NCBI GenBank assembly: GCA_004151065.3
Contig: NWUY0300000893.1
Location: forward strand, 6,887-23,447
Length of the DNA stretch: 16,561 nucleotides
From: Larix sibirica
Lineage: Eukaryota > Streptophyta > Pinopsida > Pinales > Pinaceae
Direction: 5' to 3'
Both the position numbers and the translations under genes were made by a program. Within the stretch, counting starts at the first letter, position 1. Every line of letters starts with the position of its first letter. The notes beneath the pieces were generated by a model. It saw only the letters and a list, made by a program, of their open reading frames with translations. It was not told the DNA's origin and did not search any database. This document shows positions 9,102 through 16,561 of the stretch, piece by piece.

Positions 9102-10663
9102 ATGACAGGTATGGGGACAGAGAGTTTACATGATCCATCTTTATTACATGATGAAGATTACAATGTGGGGAAGGTGGACTCTGTGGGTTATGTGGACAGT
9201 CCCTTTAGGCATTTGAATTCTTCTGGATCGTTGAATTTCTCTGTTCCGACTCTTTCTCTCCCAAGGAAGGGAGGGAAGATAAACAAGAAGATTATTAAAA
9301 AATGGTTGGGGATTCAGCTCACGGTCGGGGAGGATGTTAGGGTAGAAGGCATTCTTTCTCTGGTTGGAAAAACCATAGTAGGAAGGTTCTTTGGAATAAG
9401 AGTTATGAAGGATTCGTTAAAACATTGGATTGATCTTAACTGAGTTTCTGAGCTGAATTATGTTCCGAAGTTTTTTTAATGACGAAAGGATGGCTGGGTT
9501 TTAAGTTTAGGACGGACGAAGATGCTGCTAAAATCCTGAGGAGGAGTTGGCTGTGGGGCAATACGGTTTTAAACCTGAAGTTTTGGAATCCGTGTTTCGA
9601 TCCTCGTCGAGAACATAATACAAAAGCTCCGGTTTGGGTCAAGGTTCTGGGTTTACCCTTAGAATTTTGGAATGACGCCTTTCTTTCAGAGTTAGGTAAC
9701 TCTTTTGGGAAAACTGTGCTGGTTGATCAATCGTACAAAGTGCAAGCAAGAAGAACGGTGGCCAAGATTTTGGTGATGGTGCATTTGTCTCTTGGGTTAC
9801 TAGAGGGTATCGAGATTGTTGCAGGACTCTTCAGTTTTTTTCAGACTTTAGACTATATTAACTTACCTTTCCACTGCAGGAGATGCCATTCTTACGGGCA
9901 TGTCCTTTCGGACTGCTCATTGCCTTTTTCTAAGAAAGTATGGGCCGTGAAACCTAGAACGAAGGTAAAGAATCGTAGCAGGGGTTATGAGTTTGATCCA
10001 GCTTCTTTGATTCCAAGTATGGACGTTAACGAGGGTTCTTTAAAGCCTTTAGGGAGGTCTTCTCATCCTTCGTCTGATGAGGGATGCAGAGGACAGTCAG
10101 TTCTGGTTTCTGAAGCTGGAGCGTTGAAGGTTAATGTAATGGAGAATTCGATGAATTTTGACGTTGCTACTTCTCTGGGGGTGACCGGCCCTTCGGAGGT
10201 TAAGGAGTTGATTCTGAACGAGGAGCTAAAGGATCCAGGTCCTACTTCACCGGCGATGCTTACTAATTCTGGTAAGTGCGATATTCTTAAACCCCTGAAT
10301 GCTTTGAATGATGGTAGTCTTCATCAAAAGCTCCTTTTTGATAGTCCCCTAGCTAGATTGGCCCTGGTTAGTCCTGGTTTGTCTTTAATAAATTGTAAAT
10401 CCTTCATGCGTAATCGGAGGGATTGTACGGTTTTGGGGGGGACTGTGGAGGATTCTAGGGGGTTGGGAGACTCTTCGCATCCCTATGCCCTTAGATCTTT
10501 GAAGAAACCATGGTTTGGGTTTTCTGGACTTTCGACTGGCATTGGGAATTTGGTACAGGGTTTTGGGGTTTCTCATGATCAGAGGAATTTCCCTGGGGTT
10601 ATTTCATCCTCTTCATCAGAGTATAAGGCGCTTAGAGTTCAGCCTTCTTCGAAGATGCACTAA
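9102..10663 (+). pseudogene. LINE ORF1 (DUF4283-like, CCHC zinc knuckle), broken
   Basis: The first part (9039 or 9102 to 9443) holds KKWLGIQLTVGEDVRVEG. The second part (9479-10663) continues with WLGFKFRTDEDAAKIL, WVKVLGLPLEFWN and a knuckle reading CRRCHSYGHVLSDC (about 9877-9918, CX2CX4HX4C). This is the ORF1 layout of plant LINEs, an RNA-binding protein that coats the element transcript. The long C-terminal half has no motif I recognise. A TGA at 9441 sits where tryptophan (TGG) is likely. A 1-base loss in the T run near 9472-9478 then shifts the frame, after which it stays open to TAA 10661. I prefer ATG 9102 (MTGMGTES) because the residues before it look like leader, but 9039 is possible. 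The stop overlaps the ORF2 start. Confidence 0.85.
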
Positions 10664-10665
10664 TG
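10661..10665 (+). promoter_or_regulatory. TAATG ORF1 stop / ORF2 start overlap
   Basis: The ORF1 stop TAA (10661-10663) and the ORF2 start ATG (10663-10665) share one A. UAAUG overlaps are known in some non-LTR retrotransposons (the silkworm SART1 element is the studied case), where ORF2 is translated by termination and re-initiation. The ATG is right because the endonuclease motif begins within seven codons of it. The mechanism in this plant element is inferred. Confidence 0.65.
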
Positions 10666-11504
10666 AGAATTCTTTCTTTTAATTACCGTGGGTTATCCAG
10701 CAACCCCAAAATGCTGGCTTTAGGTAGGGTTTTAGAATTGAACAAACCGGATGTGGTAGTTCTTCAGGAAACTATGTGTGGGGGATCCAGGGTGGTGGCC
10801 AGAATGCAGAGTTTTCTTCGGGATTGGAATTTTGTGTGGATGGATAGTGTTGGCCAATCTGGCGGATTGGTAACGGGGTGGAATTACTCGGTGATTTTGT
10901 TGAATTGTTTTGGATTTCGGTTTGGATTGGGAACCACTTTTTGGAGCTAGGAAGTCGGTCTGGATTTTAATCTTTTTAACATTTATGGTCCTTACAATTG
11001 GAAAATTCCCTTCTGGACGGAATTGTTTGCCAAATCTATCTTAACGGATTTTCCTTTTATTATCGCAGGGGATCTAAATTTCACATTACAAGGAAGTGAG
11101 ATTTGGGGTCCTTGTACTCAGATGGATCCAGCTCACGGTCTCTTCCGAAAGTTTCTTGAGTAGGGGGATACTATGGATTTGGAACCTGTGGTTTTAAAAC
11201 CTACTTTGTATAACAGGCGAGCTGGGGAGGCAGCTATAGCTAAGAGACTTGACCGGTTCCTGTTTGCAGGGGATATGTTTCGATGTGTGGATAGAGCAAA
11301 ATCGTGGAGGGTCTGCGGAGGTGTTTCTGATCACATGTCGGTTATGTGCAGCATGGAGAAAGGTGGGAAAAAACTTGGTACCCCTTTCAAATTTAATCCT
11401 TCTTGGATTTTGAACTCAGAATTTCAGCTTTTAATTCGATCCAACTGGAGTCATTTTGACCCTTCATCCAATGTTTCCTGTCAAGAGCATTTTGTCTCAA
11501 AAAT
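10663..11504 (+). pseudogene. ORF2 AP-type endonuclease domain
   Basis: The family motifs are present in order. RILSFNYRGL is at the start (usual SWNxRGL, Asn at residue 7). QET (Glu at residue 36) is the metal-binding glutamate. NIYGPYN is near 10978. GDLN is at 11068-11079 with the catalytic Asp and Asn. RLDRFL is near 11248, and SDH (Asp 11329, His 11332) closes the active site. These enzymes nick the target DNA to give the primer end. Two stops (10948 and 11161) split the domain although the catalytic residues are kept. The frame then runs into the linker before RT, where it shifts at an A run. Confidence 0.85.
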
Positions 11505-11824
11505 TTAAAACTTCTAAAGGACAGAGCTATTGTCTGGGCGAAGGGAATGAAAGAATCTTTGGACAATAGATTAAAGGTAGCGGAAAAGGCGGTTTTGAAC
11601 TTTTATGAGAATCATGGAGGTTCTCTAGGAGAATCGTTGATTCAGGAATTGTCAGTTTTGGAGGATAGCAGGAATGGGATTCTCAAGGAAAGAGAAGCAT
11701 AAATTCGAATGAAGAGTAGGGCAGTGTGGTTAATGTTGGGAGATGAAAACTCTGGTTTTTTCCATAAGATGGTCAATCATAGGAAAATAATTAATTCAAT
11801 CTGGGAGCTAAAGGATGGTAGGGG
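11505..11824 (+). pseudogene. ORF2 linker between endonuclease and RT
   Basis: The frame used here differs from both neighbours. It reads WAKGMKESLDNRLKVAEKAV, then SVLEDSRNGILKERE, a stop TAA at 11700, then WLMLGDENSGFFHKMVNHR. The last segment matches the conserved W-x-x-x-GD-x-N-[ST]-x-FFH motif that precedes RT in plant LINEs, which shows that the shifts are secondary damage. The frame ends at a G run near 11825, where the RT frame takes over. Confidence 0.8.
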
Positions 11825-14227
11825 GTGACTTTAGAGGGTTTTGACAATTTGGCCAAAGGTGGAGTGGAATTCTTTTCTGATTTTTATAAAGAACCGGATG
11901 ATATTCATCTTACTGAAATGATTTCAACAGTGACCAAGTTTGATCATTGGGTGACGGAGGAAGATCTTGAGATACTTAATGCGCCGATTACCTTGGAAGA
12001 ACTTTTAGCTTCAATCTCTAAGCTTAAGAAAGAACACAGCCCTGGGCCGGATGGGTGGTCGGTAGAATTCTACTTTTCATTCTTTGAAGTCTTGAAGGAA
12101 GATCTGTTGAGGGTTGTAGAAAAGAATAGGGTTACAGGCAAATTACTCCCGTGTATTAATGCCACTTTTTTAAGGCTTATTCCCAAAATTGATGAGCCAA
12201 AGTCTTTTGGGGATTTTCGGCCTATATCACTTTGTAATGCTTTATATAAAATTATCTCTAAACTGATTGCAGAAAGGATTAAACCTATTCTGGCGAGGCA
12301 TGTTACTCCTGAGCAGTTTGGATTTCTTCCGAGTCGGAGTATCCATGAGGCAATCGGGAGCGCTCAAGAATGTATGCATACGATCAAAACTTTGAAGAAG
12401 TCGGCCAAGGTGATGAAAATTGATCTTTCGAAAGCTTATGATCATACTAGTTGGCTTTATATCAGATTAGTGCTCCTTCAAACTGGGTTTGTTGTTCCCT
12501 TCGTCAATTGGATCTGGTCAAGCATGTCTTTGGTCAGATTTGCAGTATTAATAAATGGAGCTGCCTCGGGTTTTTTTACTCCTGCTCGTGGGTTGAGGCA
12601 GGGTTGTCCGCTCTCACCATACTTATTCCTGTTGGTTATGGATGGATTGAGCAGACTTCTTATTGGTGCTGCGGATGAAGGCTTGATCTCTGGGCTACTT
12701 TTTGGGGCCATCCGTTTTACTCATATATTTTTGGTTGATGACGCTTTGTTGTTCCTTGGCAATTCAGTGTTTGAGGATAGGGTAATAAAGGATTTATTTT
12801 GGCTGTTTAGTGGAGCCACGGGGATGCACGTGAACTTGGATAAGTCGACATGTTATTATTCTAATCTAGAAACAGAGGAATTGGTGCAGTTCTTGAACAT
12901 TATGTCGATGGCAGACTATCCACTTGATGAGGGTTTTAAATATTTGGGATTTCACTTGAAACCTAACTGTTATGGTATTTCAGATTGGAAATGGTTAATA
13001 GATAAAGTGGAATATCGTGTTTTCTTTTGGTGCAACAGATTTTTATCTAAGGGTGGCAAAGCGGTTCTAATCTTGAGTATTCTAAATGCAATCCCAGTCT
13101 ATTGGATGATTAACGCAAAAATCCCGCAGGGGGTCCTTCATTCTCTTTGTAAGATTTTTTTCAAATTTCTTTGGTCGGGTAAGAAGGATTGCGGCCTTCA
13201 TTGGACTTCTTGGACTTTTATTTCTAAACCTAAGGAGGCCGGAGGTTGGGGTTTTAAGGACCTACCTTTGTTCAGGAAAGCTTTGGCTTCTAAGTCGGTC
13301 TGGCACTTTGTCTCCAAGCAAGGGAAATGGCAATCCTTATTGCAATTTAAATATTGTGGTTCTTTATCTGTGGTAGATTGGATTTGGATGCCTGTTAAAT
13401 CTAGCATGGGTGGGTCTATTTTTTGGAAGGCCATCATAAATGCTTTTCCTATTAAAGGGGATCGGTTGGTGTGGGCGGTGGGTGATGGAAGGGTGGCCCG
13501 AATAGGCTCAGATCAATATTTAGGGATTAAGCATTCTGTTGTTCTTCCTCCAGATCTCCTTAGCTTTTTGGAAAATGAAGGTTACAAGGTATTAGCAGAT
13601 GTTGCTTTGGCAGGGAATGGCTGGCTGTTTTCAGTGGAATTGACTCTACCACCGGTATGGAAGGTGTATTGGGATAAATGGACGATGGAACTAAGAAGGG
13701 GATTTATCAGAATAAAGCAGATACCTGATAGCTTAGTTTGGCAAGGTAATTCAGCAAGTGGTCTTTTTTCTGTCAAAGATGCATATCAAACCTTTTGGCA
13801 GAACCAGTTTAGCACTTCTCCATGGTGGGGAACAAAGATTTGGAAGGTTCCAGCACCATTTAAAAGAAAAATCCTTTTATGGTTGATTCTGAAAGGCAGG
13901 GTCCTTACTTGGGACAAACTTAAAAGATTCTATATGGCAGGCCCGTGCCGCTGTAGTCTGTGTAGAGTTGAGGAAGAAGATGCTGATCATATTTTCTTGA
14001 AGTGCCCCTTTATACAACAAGTCTGGCATGAATTGAGCTTTAAATTAGGAATGCAGCTCGTTGGAGATCATGAGATGTATTTAGATTTTCTGAAAGAATG
14101 GTTTGAGGAATCCCGGCTAAAAAGATGGTGGTGTTTACCCTATTTGGTTGCTTGGAACACTTGGGGAGCAAGAAACTTGGCAATTTTTGAGGATAGATTC
14201 TTGCCCAGTTTTAAGGTTTGTTTATAG
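11825..14227 (+). pseudogene. ORF2 reverse transcriptase and zf-RVT segment (800 codons open)
   Basis: The RT motifs, counted from 11825, are SPGPDG (residues 72-77), FRPISLCNALYKIISKLIA (131-149), GFLPSRS (166-172), KIDLSKAYD (198-206, catalytic Asp 200), GLRQGCPLSP (256-265), and the active-site box LVDD (303-306, codons 12731-12742). The box is usually FADD; both aspartates are kept. GYLGF-like KYLGF lies near 372. The zf-RVT domain occupies about 648-737, with the Cys/His set C708, C710, C713, H722, C727. The apparent GTG start is not a true start; the frame continues ORF2 after a 1-base loss. It ends at TAG 14225, probably a changed CAG. The family copies element RNA onto the nicked target. 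Confidence 0.92.
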
Positions 14228-14683
14228 ATCCTCTCGGCTTATAAGTTTTTTTTGAGTCTAGAAGGAATATCAAAGAACCGTGTGCTTAAAGTAATGAATC
14301 ATAAGTAGGGGGACTCTTTAGGCTTTTTTGACGGAGCATGCAAAGATACCAGATGTGGGTTGGGAGGTATTTTGTTTTTTGTTGGGATGGAGATTCGATT
14401 TCAAGCAAATGGAGGAACGGGCACAAATAATTGGGCGGAGGGCCTTGCTTTGAGATTTCTATTGCAGCAAGCTCTCGAGCAGAGAGTGTCAAGCTTAAGA
14501 ATATATGGAGATTCCGAACTATGGATTAGAAGAATGAACAAAAAGATTACTTTTAAAAATCATATATTACAGAATCTGAGTAGTTGTATGGACTCTCTTG
14601 TGGCTAAATTCAGACAGGTGGAATTTATACATATCTATCAGGAACAAAATGAAGAGGCCGATGGGCTCTCTAAAGATGGATAG
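14228..14683 (+). pseudogene. ORF2 C-terminal RNase H domain
   Basis: This is the same frame as the RT segment, interrupted by TAG at 14306. The four acidic active-site residues are present: Asp in FFDGACKD (14330), Glu in WAEGLAL (14438), Asp in YGDSELW (14510), and Asp in EEADGLSK (14660), with a nearby His in FIHIY. The GDSxL and N-x-x-AD-x-L patterns fit the archaeal-like RNase H that plant L1 elements are known to have acquired. It would remove the RNA strand after first-strand synthesis. The domain is complete in length. Confidence 0.85.
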
Positions 14684-14895
14684 CTGGAAATAGAAGACTT
14701 CTGCAGAATAATGTTTAAAAGAGGCGATATCCAGGAGAATAGTGTGGTTAATCTATCTAGCTTACTTTAGTTCTTTAATGATTTTTTTTTGATATAATGA
14801 TACTTTCTATTATCAAGTTTTTTTTGTAATGCAACAATACTCAATGAGTGCATTTATAGCACCTGTGGAATGTATATGCTTTTTTCTTTGGAAAA
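14684..14895 (+). other. LINE 3' untranslated region (approximate end)
   Basis: After the last ORF2 stop the sequence becomes T-rich, with T runs at 14782-14790 and 14818-14825, a hairpin at 14789-14816 and a short A6 run near 14891. A 3' tail of LINE RNA is the template end for priming. No long poly(A) is seen, so the exact end is uncertain. Confidence 0.45.
14789..14816 (+). other. Hairpin in LINE 3' region
   Basis: TTGATATAAT can pair with ATTATCAA across a 10-base loop (8 pairs with a 2-base bulge), and it is flanked by two T runs. A stem-loop near the 3' end could be the RT recognition structure in some LINEs, but this is only a position-based guess. Confidence 0.35.
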
Positions 14896-14906
14896 AACCA
14901 TAATAT

Positions 14907-14954
14907 TATTAATGTTTTCAAACAAATATTTATTAATGTTTTCAAACAAATATT
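14907..14954. repeat. Perfect 24-bp tandem duplication
   Basis: TATTAATGTTTTCAAACAAA followed by TATT is repeated twice without mismatch (14907-14930 and 14931-14954). A third copy has only three bases. It lies just after the presumed LINE end. Confidence 0.9.
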
Positions 14955-14971
14955 TATCTAATTCAAACTAA

Positions 14972-15059
14972 ATTATTAACAATTTAATTGAATCATTATC
15001 AATACCTGATAGTATATTATTAACAATATAATTAAATAATTATCAATATATTATATTAA
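14972..15059. repeat. Imperfect 44-bp direct duplication
   Basis: ATTATTAACAATTTAATTGA at 14972 and ATTATTAACAATATAATTAA at 15016 begin two units that also share ATTATCAATA. The spacing is 44 bp and the copies are AT-rich and diverged. Confidence 0.6.
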
Positions 15060-15086
15060 ATAAAAATGTAATATGAACTCATTAAT

Positions 15087-15113
15087 TTAATTTGAAATAT
15101 CATTTCAAATTAA
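15087..15113. repeat. Perfect 12-bp inverted repeat (hairpin)
   Basis: TTAATTTGAAAT, a 3-base spacer ATC, then ATTTCAAATTAA form a perfect stem. In this AT-rich context it could be a small foldback or chance. No target duplication was found around it. Confidence 0.7.
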
Positions 15114-16002
15114 TTAAAACACAAATATTTGTAACATATAAAATTGTTATAAAAATAGATAAGAGAATCTAAAACCCTTGCATTTTCATTCATTTCAGTG
15201 GGGCGTCAATTACAATCATTTTTTTCGCGCGAATACAAAAAAAACATTCATCTCACTCAAATTAAATTATCAATAACATAATTTGGTGGCTAGAAATCCA
15301 TAATATTATATTCAAATTCATGGAAAACAGAAAATTAAGAAAATATTAATCTGGAATAGGGTCCGTTAAGATTTATAGTATTCTCAGACATATTTAAAAT
15401 GAACTTTTTATTTTTCCTAAGATTTTTATCCAAATCCGACCATTTTTCTTAATAAATTTGGATTTTATGTGCCCATCAATGAGAGGAGGTATGATAAATG
15501 ATTTCGAGTAATATTAAGCCTCTACGTGATAAAAAAACCAAATATCTTTTTACTTTTTAAGAAATTCTCTCAAAATCCATATTGATTAACATATGATGCT
15601 GGCATATGTAAGTTTCAATCATGAACTAAATATAAATAGGGAAATTAGATGCAGGTCTTCTATATGATTGCTTATTGATGCATCGATATCAATGTTATGC
15701 TTTTAATTTTTGAGATAAATCCATTTTTCCATGTTAAATAATCTGTTGTTACGTGGAAATATGTGTTCTGTGAAATCCATAAGAAATATAAACATATCTA
15801 AACAACTAAGAAAAAGAATTCAGTGTTATCTAACAATACACATCCTGCAACAAAAATGAAAAACTTAATGATTATAAGTTCTTGGTTTCCATTATATATA
15901 GCTGCATATAACTTATAGGACAACCATTTAACATATCAAAAAAATTCCTTGACCATCAATGCAACCATTTTCACTACAAGTTTTCAGGTACTTTACCTGA
16001 AT

Positions 16003-16066
16003 ATCACTCACTCTCACGCTTTCGACTTGCAACAATCACCCAATCTCATGCTTTCGACTTGTAGTT
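16003..16066. repeat. 32-bp tandem duplication
   Basis: Units begin ATCACTCACTCTCACG at 16003 and ATCACCCAATCTCATG at 16035, and both continue with CTTTCGACTTG. The copies differ at a few positions. The sequence is unrelated to the 32-bp array in the gypsy leader. Confidence 0.75.
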
Positions 16067-16316
16067 GCAGGTTCGGTTCTATATTCACTTCACTTAACTG
16101 TTTCATTTTCATTGATTAATTTTCCAGGTGTGCAAGGCGTTACTTGAATTTTCCACAGCCCAACATGGAGCCATTGAAATCGCTAGGTGTGTAAGGCGTG
16201 GAGGGTGGAGGTAAATTATTTTAATTTTTTTGAATTCTTGTTTTAAATAACTGGGTGCCGAAATCTTAATGCTTGTTAAGTCAGTAAATCTCAATGCTTT
16301 ATTTATGCATCAGACG

Positions 16317-16430
16317 AAGCATATTCGGGCATCATTAAAATCTAGCCATCCATTATTAAAAAATTAAAAAATCAAGCATATTCAAGTATCATTAAAATCT
16401 AGCCATCCATTGTTAAAAAATTAAAAAATC
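16317..16430. repeat. 57-bp tandem duplication
   Basis: Two units (16317-16373 and 16374-16430) share AAGCATATTC and TCATTAAAATCTAGCCATCC and end in AAAAAATTAAAAAATC. Only about four positions differ, so the duplication is fairly recent or maintained. Confidence 0.9.
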
Positions 16431-16561
16431 ACACACCCCCAACCCCCAAATGTTAAATATGTGAGATTTTTCATATTTTGTATATGAAATAAATAATTTT
16501 AGAATAAATTTTTTATTAGTTGCTGAATATTTAAGTCTCTTAGCTATGTATCTATGAAAGT

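Larger units (their letters stand above)
10663..14683 (+). pseudogene. LINE ORF2 polyprotein (endonuclease, RT, zf-RVT, RNase H), broken
   Basis: The whole ORF2 can be followed across three frames from ATG 10663 to TAG 14681. Frame changes lie near 11500 (loss of one A in an A run) and near 11821-11825 (loss of one G in a G run). Premature stops are TAG 10948, TAG 11161, TAA 11700, TAG 14225 and TAG 14306, all one transition from TGG, CAG or CAA. The total of about 1340 codons fits plant L1 ORF2. The final TAG at 14681 may itself be premature, because the frame runs on to TAG 14768 with a plausible C-terminal tail. The protein would nick DNA, prime on the nick and copy its own RNA in the nucleus. 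Confidence 0.9.
8946..14895 (+). mobile_element. Decayed near full-length plant L1-type LINE
   Basis: Two long frames in the same orientation encode an ORF1 with a CCHC knuckle and an ORF2 with AP-type endonuclease, RT, zf-RVT and RNase H. This is the plant L1 (LINE) layout. The 5' edge is set only by a change from AT-rich spacer to G/T-rich sequence near 8946. The 3' edge is set loosely by a short A6 run near 14891-14896, after a 3' untranslated stretch with poly-T runs. I could not find a convincing target-site duplication, so both ends may be off by up to a few hundred bases. There is no LTR. As read the copy has seven or eight premature stops and three 1-base frameshifts, but it is clearly less decayed than the gypsy element. 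Confidence 0.9.
14896..16561. other. AT-rich spacer with small duplications, no recognisable gene
   Basis: I find no recognisable protein, splice-supported gene or RNA gene. The longest open stretch (16109-16294 on the minus strand, 61 codons) shows no motif. A 15-bp sequence AGGTGTGCAAGGCGT at 16126-16140 recurs at 16185-16199 with one change. Other small tandem duplications are listed separately. Confidence 0.6.

Noticed and set aside
11825-11827. GTG as a real start of an independent RT gene
   Set aside because: Upstream linker and endonuclease motifs continue across a 1-base frame change; plant LINE RT is part of ORF2 and a GTG start here is not needed.
12242-13776. Minus-strand frames within the LINE RT (12242-12445, 12478-12711, 13198-13437, 13582-13776)
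   Set aside because: They are shadows of the 800-codon RT frame, which carries all the expected motifs.
8952-15288. ATTTGGTGG near 8952 and near 15280 as the LINE target-site duplication
   Set aside because: It would give a 600-bp AT-rich 3' tail with no poly(A) before the repeat, and a 9-bp match over this search space is easily chance.
16109-16294. 61-codon minus-strand frame and a possible exon edge near TTTCCAGGTG
   Set aside because: No motif, no matching splice partner and no neighbouring coding signal were found.
1-16561. A previously undescribed defence, regulatory or CRISPR-like system
   Set aside because: No CRISPR-like spacing with unique spacers, no gene cluster and no host gene are present. 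The repeats found are tandem arrays without spacers, and all coding signal is explained by two known retrotransposon classes.

Overview
This window looks like non-genic nuclear DNA from a land plant with a large, repeat-rich genome. A gymnosperm is plausible, because old transposons persist in long AT-rich spacers, but the sequence alone does not prove it. I see no host protein-coding gene, rRNA or tRNA, and no bacterial or organellar feature. The recognisable content is two decayed retrotransposons on the + strand, separated and flanked by AT-rich spacer.

Region 1 (1-1528) is spacer with nothing I can name. Region 2 (1529-7191) is a structurally complete but badly decayed Ty3/gypsy element. 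It has two 280-bp LTRs (1534-1813 and 6907-7186), a 5-bp target-site duplication GTGTC on both sides, an initiator-Met-type primer binding site, and a polypurine tract against the 3' LTR. The internal order is gag, protease, RT, RNase H, integrase, then a degraded chromodomain-like tail, which is the chromovirus order. The short LTRs and total length of about 5.65 kb resemble the Reina lineage (inference). Between the primer site and gag lie two consecutive imperfect tandem arrays, about 32 bp x 7 and about 70 bp x 5. By hand alignment the LTRs differ at about 47 of 280 sites (about 17%), so the insertion is old.

Region 3 (7192-8945) is spacer with one TATA-like motif that might belong to an unrecognised LTR remnant. 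Region 4 (about 8946-14895) is a near full-length plant L1-type LINE. ORF1 has a DUF4283-like region and a CCHC knuckle. ORF2 carries an APE-type endonuclease, reverse transcriptase, zf-RVT domain and a C-terminal RNase H. ORF1 and ORF2 overlap in a TAATG pentanucleotide, a known stop-restart configuration. The LINE has several premature stops, all explainable as single G-to-A or C-to-T changes. It also has three frameshifts, each a 1-base loss in a homopolymer. Its RT segment is still open for 800 codons.

Region 5 (14896-16561) is AT-rich spacer with small tandem duplications (24, 44, 32 and 57 bp periods), a perfect 12-bp inverted repeat, and no gene I can support.

In life both elements would have copied themselves through RNA. 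The gypsy element would use particle-borne reverse transcription and integrase; the LINE would use target-primed reverse transcription with its own endonuclease. Neither copy can be autonomous as read. I found no convincing undescribed system. The points most worth a second look are the leader arrays of the gypsy element, the TAATG coupling in the LINE, and the unusually conserved LTR promoter block.
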